50,615 nucleotides of DNA from an uncultured Methylococcaceae bacterium (GCA_903945375.1 CAJAVP010000116.1:1-50615); one strand, 5' to 3'. Shown: positions 1 through 9,473, numbered from the stretch's first letter. A program made the numbers and translations. The notes: a model not told the origin generated them from the sequence alone.

Positions 1-73
1 TAGTCACTTTCCATTTACTTTTTGGCCGGCTTTCTTCGTTAGGAATGGCGTTTGATTCGGACTGACTGGTCAT
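1..73 (-). CDS. 5' end of an unknown gene running off the left edge
   Basis: On the minus strand an ATG at 71-73 is preceded by a good ribosome binding site (GGAGA, seven bases upstream) and opens a frame without stops to the window edge. The 24 visible residues begin MTSQSESNAIPNEESRP and end in a Lys/Trp-rich stretch (KSKWKV). A short polar, acidic start followed by a basic/Trp patch is common just before a first transmembrane segment in small inner-membrane proteins, but too little is visible to name a family. The start is convincing; the function is unknown. Confidence 0.55.
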   Translation of the reverse strand, partial: MTSQSESNAIPNEESRPKSKWKVT

Positions 74-188
74 GATAATTCTCCGGTACGGTTGCTTTTG
101 GGCGATAGTTTATAGCATTTGAGAGTTTATGCACCAACGCCATTACCATTCAAAAGCTCTCTAAACTGTCCTGTTTTAAGTTGGTAGC

Positions 189-212
189 ACTCCCAAGCTT
201 TAGCTTGGGAGT
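189..212. repeat. Palindromic dispersed-repeat-like element
   Basis: Two perfect 11-bp arms (ACTCCCAAGCT and AGCTTGGGAGT) are separated by only two bases. The right arm and the bases after it (GCTTGGGAGTGAGCGT) recur with one change at 37282-37297 (GCTTGGGAGCGAGCGT) and in weaker form at 594-608 (GCTTAGGAGCGAGCA). Three related copies in one window suggest a dispersed extragenic palindrome family. Confidence 0.6.
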
Positions 213-284
213 GAGCGTAAAATTTGCTGTTGATGCGTCTGAATTGGGGATGCTCGTAAGCTCCTTGTGTAAATTTTAGGCAAT

Positions 285-321
285 AAAAAACCCGCTCATG
301 CACGATGCAGAGGCGGGGGTT
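285..321 (-). terminator. Rho-independent terminator-like hairpin
   Basis: Read on the minus strand, a GC-rich stem (CCCGC paired with GCGGG, flanked by AA/TT) surrounds a loop containing the self-complementary TGCA/TGCA pair, and is followed directly by TTTTTTATTG. This is a classic terminator layout. It would end transcription coming from the cysJ-like gene about 380 bases upstream. Confidence 0.55.
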
Positions 322-701
322 AAATGGGTGGGTTTTAAATAGAGGCTTGACTTTTTGAAACTGGACAAAATAACATCTTGCTTGCTGTTTCATTGTGCGT
401 CTCACTATGACATCAAAATTGTTAGTTAATTTAAACCATAAACCATAATTTTTACAACTATATGACACACTGTCAGGCGGTAATTCTGATTATGAGCGCA
501 AATAAATCGCTTAATAATCAGAGAAACTCAGAGCTTTGGGCAATATCAACTTACGTTATACCGTTTAGCTCTGTTTTCGGAAGGCTCTTTAACGCTTAGG
601 AGCGAGCATGAAATAAAGTGAATAACTGTGTGCGGCTGGAGTGCTTTTTTTCGCCTAAAGCGCCTACTGTTGGTGTCTGCACTGCTATTCCAGCTCATTC
701 C

Positions 702-2444
702 TTAATAAACGTCTCTAACGTAACGTTTATCGCGTTTTAATTGATTGACATAATCAATGGCTTGCGCTTCTGATAACTGACCGTGGATAGCGATAACATC
801 TAACAGGGCTTTATCGACATCTTTTGCCATGCGATAGGCATCTCCGCAGACAAAAAAGTAACCGCCTTGTTCTAACCAATCGAAAAGTTCAGCACCGTGT
901 TCGCGCATTTTATCTTGTACATAGATTTTTTCTTCTTGATCTCTGGAGAATGCCAAGTCTAGGCGAGTTAATACGCCGTTGTCTTGGAGTGCTGCCAATT
1001 CTTCCTGGTAAATAAAATCCGTTGACGCATTGCGGTCACCAAAAAAGAGCCAGTTTTTGCCGGTTGCTTGGCGATATTGGCGCTCTTGTAAGAAGGCGCG
1101 AAACGGTGCAATGCCGGTTCCAGGCCCCACCATAATCATCGGTAGCGTGTTATCTTCAGGCACTCTAAATAACTTGTTGGGAATAAAGAAGCAGTTGACC
1201 TCGGTGTCGGCCTCCACTAAATCAGCCAAAAAGGTTGAGCAAACACCTTTGTGTTGTCGTCCATGTGCGTCATAACGAACGCTAGCTACGGTCAAATGAA
1301 CGTGCTCAGGATTGGGTTTGCTGCTGGAGGAAATCGAATACGCACGATGTTGCAAGGGCTTTAACAGCGCGATAAATTCTGCGGCTGAAAATTCAACATT
1401 GGGATTTTGCAATAATAAGTCTAAGGTGTCGCGTCCCCATAAATACTGACTGAGCGCTTCTTTGTCATTGGCTTGTAAGTGTGCATTCAATGTTTGGTTG
1501 CCAGAGCGTTTGGCAAGTTCTTCCAAAAATTCTTTGCTGGGTAGTTTGATTTCAAAATATTTCAGCAAGGCCTCACGTAAGCACATCAATTCGCCATTGA
1601 CTGGCTCTTCTTCTGCGCCACTGCAATGAATGGCGTTGAGCAGCTCATCGACTAATTTCGGGCAATTACGAGCAAAAATGCCTAAGGCATCACCCGCTTC
1701 GTAGTGTAGTCCTGAGCCTGCAATAGAGATTTCGTAATGGCGCGTTTCTTTGGATGATTCCGGCGCAGTAAGCAGTCGATTAACCAGAAGTTTGGCTGGA
1801 AAAGGATTTTTTCGAGTGTATTGTGGTTTATCGTCATTGATCGCTAAGGTATCAACAATGCTGGCGGTGGATGCACCACCTGATATTTGTGGAATAACCG
1901 TGCTAATCCAGGCTTTGGCGGGTTCTTCAAACGCGACATCCGCATCGATGCGATCGTATAAGCGCATTGCTCCTAAGGCGGTCAGTCGGTTATCCCAATC
2001 AATACCTGCTTGGCAAAATAAATCGTAGCTGGTGTCGCCTAATGCAAATACGGCGTAGTGCAGATTGGGCAGTTTAGGCGCTGAGTCTGCACTCATTTCT
2101 TCCCAGAGTAATTGGGCATTATCTGGCATTTCGCCTTCGCCATAGGTGCTGGTGATAATCAGTAGGTATTCCATCGTGCTCAGTGCATCCGCTGATAGCT
2201 CATCCATGCTCTTGACGATGGGTTTTAAGCCGTGCGCTTTGGCAACCGTCGCCGCATCATTGGCGACGGATTCCGCATTGCCGGTTTGACTACCGTATAA
2301 AATGTTAAGTGTACGGCTATCTGTTGCATTGATTGATCCGGCACTTTGAATCATGTGGGTGTGCATACCGGCAAAAAAGCCGCTTAGCCATGCGCGTTGG
2401 CTTGCACTGTAAGGCGCATCTGCTGGAATTTGAGGTGTTTTCAT
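702..2444 (-). CDS. cysJ: CysJ-type diflavin reductase (sulfite reductase flavoprotein alpha-component family)
   Basis: The 580-residue protein has the CysJ plan and length (E. coli CysJ is 599). An N-terminal segment contains APYSASQRAWLSGFFAG. A flavodoxin-like FMN domain (about 46-190) begins ILYGSQTGNAES. The FAD domain carries the RAYSISSSS motif near residue 367. The NADPH domain has GPGTGIAPFRAF near 440, and the C-terminus is KRYVRDVY as in CysJ. The family moves electrons from NADPH through FAD and FMN to an acceptor, normally the CysI haemoprotein. No cysI is visible here. Instead the gene lies 80 bases downstream of the GltB-like gene on the same strand, probably as one transcript. 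Family assignment is firm; that its partner is CysI is not, and electron supply to the GltB-like protein is a plausible alternative. Confidence 0.88.
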   Translation of the reverse strand: MKTPQIPADAPYSASQRAWLSGFFAGMHTHMIQSAGSINATDSRTLNILYGSQTGNAESVANDAATVAKAHGLKPIVKSMDELSADALSTMEYLLIITSTYGEGEMPDNAQLLWEEMSADSAPKLPNLHYAVFALGDTSYDLFCQAGIDWDNRLTALGAMRLYDRIDADVAFEEPAKAWISTVIPQISGGASTASIVDTLAINDDKPQYTRKNPFPAKLLVNRLLTAPESSKETRHYEISIAGSGLHYEAGDALGIFARNCPKLVDELLNAIHCSGAEEEPVNGELMCLREALLKYFEIKLPSKEFLEELAKRSGNQTLNAHLQANDKEALSQYLWGRDTLDLLLQNPNVEFSAAEFIALLKPLQHRAYSISSSSKPNPEHVHLTVASVRYDAHGRQHKGVCSTFLADLVEADTEVNCFFIPNKLFRVPEDNTLPMIMVGPGTGIAPFRAFLQERQYRQATGKNWLFFGDRNASTDFIYQEELAALQDNGVLTRLDLAFSRDQEEKIYVQDKMREHGAELFDWLEQGGYFFVCGDAYRMAKDVDKALLDVIAIHGQLSEAQAIDYVNQLKRDKRYVRDVY

Positions 2445-2489
2445 TTAAGTCACTGGTTGCGATTTAGGTCTGGATTCTGTAAGAAGCGT

Positions 2490-2515
2490 CCTATACCAAC
2501 CAAAGTCGGTATAGG
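2490..2515 (-). other. Stem-loop between the gltB-like and cysJ-like genes
   Basis: Eight-base perfect arms (CCTATACC and GGTATAGG) flank a ten-base loop in the 80-base gap between the two genes. No T-run follows on the minus strand, so it is not a standard terminator. It could slow polymerase or protect the upstream message and so set the ratio of the two products; that role is inferred. Confidence 0.4.
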
Positions 2516-2524
2516 TTATGACGT

Positions 2525-5500
2525 TTATGCGGCCTGACCGCTGAGCATCGTTTGGACAATGCCTAAACCCACCAGACCGGCCAAATATTCTTCAACAGCC
2601 GGAATACCGGCTAATGCTTGTTTATTGATGTTGTCTTGCTCAATAATCCAATGCGTTGAGCCTATGGAATAAATGCTTTGTACTGAGCGGTTAATCAAGG
2701 CGGTTTTATAGTCATTGAGCCGTTTGCTGGCTAACAACCAAGCCAATTGTTCATCCGCGTAGTTACTGTAGGCCTCGCGAGTGGTTTTTACCAAGGCTTC
2801 TTGCAATTTGCGTGGACGCTCAGTGATGATTTTATGCGCGGCTAATTCGATATGGTGTTGAGTGCGCTGTGCTTCAGGTGCAAATTTTAAGCTATCGAGA
2901 GCAACTTGCTGCGCTTTATCGAGTACGGCAAAACTGTTTATCAATTTAAACGTTAAGGCGTTATCGCTGGTTTCGCTAGGGATTAAACCAGCAAACAATG
3001 GCGTGGCGTGCAGATAGGCGTGTTTAACTTGTTCAATCTGCTGCCGAGCCAGTTCGAGTGATAATTCCTCAATCATGGCTTTACGGTCTAAGGCTTGTTG
3101 CAAATAGTGTGCGGTTTGGGTTTTGTACAACCACAGCGGCAGGGCAAATTTAAAATGCTGGCGCTCGCTTTCCCAGTTATTCAGTAGATTTCTCGCTTTG
3201 CTGGAATTGGCGTATTCGGCATGTTGTTCTAGCATCGCTAAAATGAATTGCTCATGCGCTTTTGCCATCTCAGTGTCTTCCGTTAGGCTATGCAATTCTA
3301 CGGAAGTTTTGTCATACAGTTTTTCCAAACGATGGTCAGGATCATACTGATAAGCGTTGCCGCCGGACATGCCATTGCAGAACCCTTTGCCGAAGCCGCC
3401 GATATTGAGTACCGCGCCATTGGTCATGTATTCGCAAGCGAAATCACCAACACCTTCAACAACCGCCATTGCACCTGAGTTTCTGACTGCAAAGCGATCG
3501 CCTGCTTCTCCATTGATAAAGGCTTTACCGCCGGTTGCGCCAAACAAGGCGAAGTTACCGATTAGGACATTATTGCCCGGGGTTTTAATGCCGCCACCGG
3601 GCGATTCAACCACAATCACACCGCCACAAGCTGACTTGCCCACGCCATCATTACACGTACCCAAATGCTCCATACGCATTCCGTCATTAAGGAAAGCGGC
3701 ATAGCTTTGTCCTGCCGAGCCGTGGGTGCGGATGATGACGCTATCAGGTGCCAAATACCGACGGCCGTTTTGATGGGTGTAGATAATTTTTGAGTTAGCG
3801 ACTTCTTGTTCACTCAGTTCATACGCTAACAGTCGTTCAATATCGATTGCGGCTTGACCACCAACGGTTTTATTGCAGTTGTTAAGTTTAAAGTCGCTGC
3901 CTTCAATAATCAGTTGCGTGGCTTGTGTCGGAATAAGCTCTGCTTTGACGCGCTCAATGATGGTGTTATCAATCGCAAAATTGGCTTCTAAGTAAACCGG
4001 TTTGGCGACGGTAATGACATCAACTTGATTGAGCATTTTGCATAAATTGACTTGTCCAATCAGGCTTGGATGATTGATTAAATGCAATAAATCCGTTTGG
4101 CCGCGTATTTCTCGTAAGCTGGTGTAGCCTAATTGTGCCAATATTTCTCTGACCTCATGCGCCAAGTTCATAAAGTATTGCGCGAGAATGCGAGCATCAC
4201 CTTTAAATTCTTCATGCGCGGTGGTTAAACCGGCTGGACATTTAATATTGCAGTTTTTTGCCATGACGCAACGCAGCATCATTAAGGCCGAGGTGCCAAA
4301 TTCAAATGAGTCCGCGCCGAGAATGGCCGATTTAACGACATCCACACCGCTTTGATGTGCGCCACTGCAACGTAAAATCACTTTATTACGCAAGCCATTG
4401 ACGGCTAAAGCCTGATGGACTTCAGCAATGCCAATTTCGGGCGAACGACCGCTGTTTTTCAGGCTAGTTACAGCGGCTGCACCGGTACCGCCCGTGTTGC
4501 CTGCAACGTTGATAACATCTGCGCCGGCTTTGGCAACGCCCACGGCAATGGTGCCGATACCTTCTGAGGAGACTAATTTAACGCCGACTTTAATACGAGC
4601 AGCTTTGGCATCATGGATGAGTTGACCTAAATCTTCAATCGAGTATGTGTCATGATGTGGTGGCGGGCTGACTAACTCAACTTGTGGTGTTCCACCGCGT
4701 AAAGAGGCAATTTCGACTGAGACTTTAGCGGCGGGCAATTGTCCGCCTTCGCCTGGTTTTGCACCTTGGGCTATTTTAATTTCGATTTCGCTGATATTGG
4801 GATCAGCCAAATACCCCGCCCAAACACCAAAACGTCCAGACGCAAATTGTTTGATTCTGCAAGAGCGCAGGCTATTAAAGCGGCTAGGGTGTTCGCCGCC
4901 TTCACCGGAATTACTGAGTGCGCCGACGATATTTGTGCCCAATGCGACCGCTTCATGCGCTTCAGCTAATAACGCTCCATGACTCATAGCACCTGAGGCT
5001 AAGGTCGGGGTGATTTCATGAGCGGGTTGCACTTGACTTAACGTAATAGGTTCGCGGGCTGTTTTTAAGCTGTCCAGATAAGAGGCTAGCAAGCTGTCTA
5101 CGCTATCCAGTGTTATCGTCAGATGTGGCTCGTCAATGTTTAGATCAACGATTTGGTTTTGAAAACGAGTTTTAAAATGAGTGCCTAACGCTTCTAATCG
5201 CAAACGGTTTGGGTTTTGAGTCAAACAGAGCTGATAAATTGTCGCGCCGATTTTGTTGACCGCCAAACCACGAACCAAGTAGTTTAGATTGCCGTGCAGA
5301 TTTTGTTTGCCCAAGCTGTGATCAAAATCCTCGCAACTTGAAGCATTTGTGACATCTACCGGAAAATCCATAATGTCGCGTAATGCAGCAGGGCGACAAT
5401 CACGCTCGAGATATAGATTTTTGGCAAAACTGCGATAAGCGGGTGTAATGCCGAATTGGTCAATTTGTTCATCGGTGCGTTTTTCATAACCGAGATCAAT

Positions 5501-8014
5501 ATAGGCGGTATCGCTGGCAACTGGCGTTTGCTCGGGAAGGTATGAAATCGCTTCGTCGGTCATATGGATATATTCCCGGACAGCTGTATTTCCGTATGAA
5601 TGACCGGCCCCCTCTTGACGCTCTTTAAACAATCCTAAGAACGGAATATCTTTTTCTTCGCGTACGGCTAAGGCTTTAAGATGCCATTCGGTTGCGCTGG
5701 CGGCAATATCGGCAAACCGCACTCCGCCCACAGACGCATGGATGTTGGGGAAGTAAGCCGTTAGTTTTGGCTCGTCGGTATCGAGATAATTGGACTCGAA
5801 AAATTCGCCACCGATATAGCTTTCAACGGTACATAAACCAAATTTACCCATTGTTTTCATGAGAGATTTTTCGGTTCCTTTTTGAAATTTCTCAAGAATT
5901 TTTTGCTGCTCATCAGCGGCATAATGACTGACGACGCGGTTGTGAACACTAATTGGGCAAATGGCAGATGCGCCAAAGCCTAATAAGGTGGCAATATCAT
6001 GTGGGCTGGCGGCTTGTCCGGTTTCAGCAATCAATGAGGAGTTAAAACGCAGTCCTTGTTTAACCAGTTGTTGGTTAGCGGCTGCAATCATTAATAAGGC
6101 TGGAATAGCGGCTTGATCGGGACAGATACCGGTGTCGCTGAGAATGATAATGCCGGTGTTGTTTCTGGCCGCTTGGACGACTTGCTCGCAGATTGCCATC
6201 AAGGATTGCTCGAGATTACGCTCGTTTTGTTCGGCATCCTGACTGTTCGGCGTGTACAGCATAGCTAAGGTTTTGGTGCTGACTGCGGTTTGTTGGCGAA
6301 TTTGTGCTAGTTGTGTGCGTTGCAAAATGGGCGATTCGATCATCAGCTGTTGATTGCTGTCATCGGAAAAATTGGGTTTAGCGCCTAATGCAACACGCAA
6401 GGTCATCCCATCACTCTCGCGGATGGAATCTAGCGGCGGATTGGTAACTTGAGCAAAGCGCTGGCTAAAATAGCGTGACATGCCACCTTCCGCGCTGGAT
6501 AACGCATTCGGTGCAATACCGTAGCCCATTGCCGAGACTTTTTCCATGCCTGTGGCAAGAATGGGATCGAGCAAAAACTTGAAGCTTTCTTGATTGAGCG
6601 AATAGGCGGTATGTTGCTGGTCAATATTGAAAGCCGATTGAGTGCGGTCGATTGACTCCAATTCCGCTAAACTGATTTTAGGCAGTTCAGCAAGGTGAAT
6701 ACAGCGTTGCGCCAATAAGGCTTGATAATCTTTTTCTTGGGCTAAGCGTTCCATGACTTGATGGCTGTTGTACGCTTCGCCGGTACGATGGTCGAAATAA
6801 AGCATTCCGCCCGCTTCGATACGTCCGCGTTTTAAGATGTCTTTGGGCGGAAAGTCAATTTGTCCCGCTTCAGACATAACCGCCAGATATTCGCCCGTTT
6901 CAACGGAACGCAAAGGACGTAAACCTAATCGATCAAGACGTGCACCAACGCAGAGACCGTCGAAGAAAATCAACGCGGCAGGGCCGTCATTTTTTTCTTC
7001 ATAAAGGCTAAAGTATTCCAACATGGCACGGACTTCTGGCGACAAAGTGGTATCGTTTTCCCAAGCGGGTGGCATCATTGCCAAAACCGCAGTGACGATA
7101 TCCATGTGATCTTCGTTGATGCGACGTGACAGGGTTTGATCTAGGCGACCTGAATCTGATTGTCCGCAGGGAAAAATAATATGTTTATTATTTTGGCGAG
7201 CAATCGCGCTTTCACTCAGGCGATTCTTCTTATCAGTATTGAGTTCGCCATTATGCGCCATGTAACGGAAGGGCTGAGCCATGATGGTGGCAGGTGCCGT
7301 GTTTGTTGAAAAGCGCGTATGGAAGAATAAGGTGCTGATTTCATGGTCAACATCATATAGGTCTTTGAAGTAGGGAATGACCTCAAAGGAATTAAGGCGA
7401 CCTTTGTACACTTGCGTGCGTGAGCTCATGGATAAAGGATAAAAACCATCCAGCTCATGGCGCGTAAAGCCTTCAACTTCAATTGATAATAAAACCTGTT
7501 GAATGTATTTTTCAAATTCATCATGCGAGGCATTTTTGAGCGAGTCGGGACGCGCAAACACACATTGCTTGATGGGAAATTGAGCTTTTACCGAAGCGGC
7601 ATTCAAAAAAGCGTTATCAACCGGCACCGCTCGCCAAATGAGAATAGGCAACGCTGCATTTTTGAAATGTCGCTCAACCAATTCTTGTGCCGCGCTATCG
7701 TAGTGATCGTGGTCTTCTGGAAAAAAGAAATTGGCGACTCCAAACTGTCCTAGTTCAAGCGTAGGCATGTTGGTGATTTTGCGAAAGAACTTAAGGGATA
7801 AATCAATATTAACGCCAGCGCCATCACCAATGCCTTCGGCACTCATGCCGCCACGATGCGGAATAGTGCATAAGGCTTCATGGGATTTAAGCAAAAGATC
7901 ATGCGTTTGCTTGCTTTGTTTGTGCGTTATAAAGCCTACGCCGCAGCTATCTTGAGAGAGTTCTGCGTTATAAAGCAGGGTATTTTGATTTTCTAATCGG
8001 GAATTTTTATTCAT
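2525..8014 (-). CDS. gltB: Large GltB-type glutamate synthase with extra segments
   Basis: This 1829-residue protein has the GltB order. An Ntn glutaminase domain starts at Cys24 (CGVGFITHK), implying removal of a 23-residue propeptide. A central domain follows, then the FMN synthase domain (PGEGGQLPAAKVS, AGNTGGTGAAAVTSLKNS) and a GXGXG beta-helix (GGFGKGFCNGMSGGNAY). GltB makes two glutamates from glutamine and 2-oxoglutarate. It is about 340 residues longer than E. coli GltB: roughly 100 lie before the FMN domain and nearly 200 form a mostly helical C-terminal extension. Near residue 1251 the cluster cysteines read CVMAKNCNIKC, spacing C-x5-C-x3-C, against C-x5-C-x4-C in the classical enzyme. 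No gltD follows; a CysJ-type reductase does. It is probably a distinct GltB subfamily; glutamate synthase activity is likely, electron donor uncertain. Confidence 0.85.
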   Translation of the reverse strand: MNKNSRLENQNTLLYNAELSQDSCGVGFITHKQSKQTHDLLLKSHEALCTIPHRGGMSAEGIGDGAGVNIDLSLKFFRKITNMPTLELGQFGVANFFFPEDHDHYDSAAQELVERHFKNAALPILIWRAVPVDNAFLNAASVKAQFPIKQCVFARPDSLKNASHDEFEKYIQQVLLSIEVEGFTRHELDGFYPLSMSSRTQVYKGRLNSFEVIPYFKDLYDVDHEISTLFFHTRFSTNTAPATIMAQPFRYMAHNGELNTDKKNRLSESAIARQNNKHIIFPCGQSDSGRLDQTLSRRINEDHMDIVTAVLAMMPPAWENDTTLSPEVRAMLEYFSLYEEKNDGPAALIFFDGLCVGARLDRLGLRPLRSVETGEYLAVMSEAGQIDFPPKDILKRGRIEAGGMLYFDHRTGEAYNSHQVMERLAQEKDYQALLAQRCIHLAELPKISLAELESIDRTQSAFNIDQQHTAYSLNQESFKFLLDPILATGMEKVSAMGYGIAPNALSSAEGGMSRYFSQRFAQVTNPPLDSIRESDGMTLRVALGAKPNFSDDSNQQLMIESPILQRTQLAQIRQQTAVSTKTLAMLYTPNSQDAEQNERNLEQSLMAICEQVVQAARNNTGIIILSDTGICPDQAAIPALLMIAAANQQLVKQGLRFNSSLIAETGQAASPHDIATLLGFGASAICPISVHNRVVSHYAADEQQKILEKFQKGTEKSLMKTMGKFGLCTVESYIGGEFFESNYLDTDEPKLTAYFPNIHASVGGVRFADIAASATEWHLKALAVREEKDIPFLGLFKERQEGAGHSYGNTAVREYIHMTDEAISYLPEQTPVASDTAYIDLGYEKRTDEQIDQFGITPAYRSFAKNLYLERDCRPAALRDIMDFPVDVTNASSCEDFDHSLGKQNLHGNLNYLVRGLAVNKIGATIYQLCLTQNPNRLRLEALGTHFKTRFQNQIVDLNIDEPHLTITLDSVDSLLASYLDSLKTAREPITLSQVQPAHEITPTLASGAMSHGALLAEAHEAVALGTNIVGALSNSGEGGEHPSRFNSLRSCRIKQFASGRFGVWAGYLADPNISEIEIKIAQGAKPGEGGQLPAAKVSVEIASLRGGTPQVELVSPPPHHDTYSIEDLGQLIHDAKAARIKVGVKLVSSEGIGTIAVGVAKAGADVINVAGNTGGTGAAAVTSLKNSGRSPEIGIAEVHQALAVNGLRNKVILRCSGAHQSGVDVVKSAILGADSFEFGTSALMMLRCVMAKNCNIKCPAGLTTAHEEFKGDARILAQYFMNLAHEVREILAQLGYTSLREIRGQTDLLHLINHPSLIGQVNLCKMLNQVDVITVAKPVYLEANFAIDNTIIERVKAELIPTQATQLIIEGSDFKLNNCNKTVGGQAAIDIERLLAYELSEQEVANSKIIYTHQNGRRYLAPDSVIIRTHGSAGQSYAAFLNDGMRMEHLGTCNDGVGKSACGGVIVVESPGGGIKTPGNNVLIGNFALFGATGGKAFINGEAGDRFAVRNSGAMAVVEGVGDFACEYMTNGAVLNIGGFGKGFCNGMSGGNAYQYDPDHRLEKLYDKTSVELHSLTEDTEMAKAHEQFILAMLEQHAEYANSSKARNLLNNWESERQHFKFALPLWLYKTQTAHYLQQALDRKAMIEELSLELARQQIEQVKHAYLHATPLFAGLIPSETSDNALTFKLINSFAVLDKAQQVALDSLKFAPEAQRTQHHIELAAHKIITERPRKLQEALVKTTREAYSNYADEQLAWLLASKRLNDYKTALINRSVQSIYSIGSTHWIIEQDNINKQALAGIPAVEEYLAGLVGLGIVQTMLSGQAA

Positions 8015-8208
8015 TGATACAGCCCGTCATTCTTGTTATGCCATGACCATACTGGGAGGTCATAGCGTTTTAAAGTCGTTTTTTGTTGTAATGCGTGATA
8101 GAGTCAGTTTGATAAAACGACTGCGGATCACGATTACCTTCCAGATAACTCACAGTTAAACTCGACAATTGTAATATAAGTTGGGCTAATCTGTCACATT
8201 GCTCCGCG

Positions 8209-8214
8209 TATAAT
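8209..8214 (+). promoter_or_regulatory. Putative -10 box of the ubiF-like gene
   Basis: A perfect TATAAT lies 32 bases before the ATG at 8247. No good -35 box is found at 16-18 bases upstream, so only the -10 element is supported. Confidence 0.35.
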
Positions 8215-8246
8215 TTGAAAATCAGATTACTTGATAGTTGATTAAT

Positions 8247-9473
8247 ATGAAAGAAATTTTTGATGTTGTTGTTGTCGGTGGCGGCATGGTTGGTGCGGCA
8301 GTAGCTTGTGGATTGGGTGGCAGTGATTTAAAAATTGCGGTCATCGAAACCTCAGCACCCTTACCGTTTAGTCCAGATCAAGCCCATGATTTAAGGGTTT
8401 CTGCGTTAAGTATCGCCTCGAAAAATATTCTGGAAACGGTGGGCGCTTGGGAGGGCGTACTCAAGCGACGCTATTGCCCATTCCGGCGTATGCGTGTCTG
8501 GGAGAATCAAGGCGATACTGAGTTTTGTAGCGATGATATCAGTTATCCTGAACTGGGTTATATTGTCGAAAATCGTGTGACACAATTGGCTTTGCTGGAG
8601 CGTTTACCTGATTTTGCTAATGTTGAGCTGATCTGTCCGGCTGAAATTAGCAAAATAACGTATAGCACGGGCAGTTTAAGTGAGGTGCTATTAGATAATG
8701 GTCGCGTTTTATCCGCTAAACTTATTGTTGCCGCAGATGGTGGGCAATCTCGGGTTAGGCAAACGGTGGGATTAGGGCTTACCAGTTGGGATTATGACCA
8801 ACAGGCCTTAGTCATTTATATTCAAACCGCTTATGGTCAGCAAGATATTACTTGGCAACGTTTTGTGCCCAGTGGCCCGCAGGCATTTTTGCCCTTGACC
8901 GGTCATCATGGCTCTATTGTCTGGTATAACTCGATTGATGAAATAAATCGCTTAAAAGTCTTGCCAAATGAGGAGCTTAAGGCGGAGTTAATCGCCGCCT
9001 TTCCAGATTGTTTAGGTCAAGTTGAGCAGGTTTTAGCCAGTGCAAGTTTTCCCCTGCGTCGTCAACATGCCCAGCAGTATGTCAAGCATGGCGTGGCATT
9101 AGTGGGTGATGCGGCACATACCATCAATCCCTTAGCGGGGCAGGGGGTAAATATCGGTTTATTGGATGCTGCGGCTTTGGCGGAAGTGATTCTTGAGGCA
9201 GCGTACAAAGGTCAAGATATTGCCGACTTAACAGTATTAAAACGCTATGAACACATGCGCCGCCTTGAGAATTTAAAAATGATGACGGTGATGGATGTTT
9301 TTTATCAAGTCTTTAGTAACGATGTATTGCCGTTAAAAATATTACGCAACTTAGGCTTAGGGGTAGCAGAGCGGGTTTTGCCTGTTAAAAATAAAGTCAT
9401 GCGTGGCGCAATGGGTTTAGAAGGTCGCTTGCCTAAGCTGGCGCAAGGTAAGTCTATCTTAAAATCAATTTAA
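8247..9473 (+). CDS. ubiF: FAD-dependent ubiquinone biosynthesis hydroxylase (UbiF/UbiH/VisC family)
   Basis: The product (408 residues from the ATG) starts with a Rossmann FAD motif (VVVVGGGMVGAA, residues 7-18). It has the family motif GDAAHTINPLAGQG near residue 288 and a central segment WQRFVPSGPQAFLPL closely like E. coli UbiF. These monooxygenases hydroxylate the aromatic ring of the ubiquinone precursor; UbiF acts at the last ring position. The ATG at 8247 is preferred over an in-frame TTG at 8238 because it starts right before the beta-strand of the FAD motif. UbiF is the best guess from remembered sequence, but UbiH-type paralogues are similar and some bacteria use one enzyme for several positions. 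The end overlaps mepA by nine bases, tail to tail. Confidence 0.82.
   Translation: MKEIFDVVVVGGGMVGAAVACGLGGSDLKIAVIETSAPLPFSPDQAHDLRVSALSIASKNILETVGAWEGVLKRRYCPFRRMRVWENQGDTEFCSDDISYPELGYIVENRVTQLALLERLPDFANVELICPAEISKITYSTGSLSEVLLDNGRVLSAKLIVAADGGQSRVRQTVGLGLTSWDYDQQALVIYIQTAYGQQDITWQRFVPSGPQAFLPLTGHHGSIVWYNSIDEINRLKVLPNEELKAELIAAFPDCLGQVEQVLASASFPLRRQHAQQYVKHGVALVGDAAHTINPLAGQGVNIGLLDAAALAEVILEAAYKGQDIADLTVLKRYEHMRRLENLKMMTVMDVFYQVFSNDVLPLKILRNLGLGVAERVLPVKNKVMRGAMGLEGRLPKLAQGKSILKSI

Larger units (their letters stand above)
74..701. other. Intergenic region with repeats and a terminator; no convincing gene
   Basis: The stretch holds a perfect 11-bp palindrome (189-212), a minus-strand terminator-like hairpin (285-321) and a degenerate relative of the palindrome near 593-612. 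A 113-codon minus-strand frame at 127-468 runs through both the palindrome and the terminator, resembles no family I know, and is treated as non-coding. The region probably holds the 3' untranslated part of the cysJ-like transcript and the promoter of the gene leaving the left edge. Confidence 0.5.

Noticed and set aside
127-468. 113-codon minus-strand reading frame
   Set aside because: It runs through a perfect palindromic repeat and a terminator-like hairpin, lacks a ribosome binding site and resembles no protein family.
3123-7955. Several open frames of 60-115 codons antisense to the gltB-like gene
   Set aside because: They are mirror frames of a long coding sequence, overlap each other and show no family motifs.
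8238-8246. TTG start for the ubiF-like gene nine bases upstream
   Set aside because: The ATG at 8247 lies right before the FAD-binding strand, as usual in the family.
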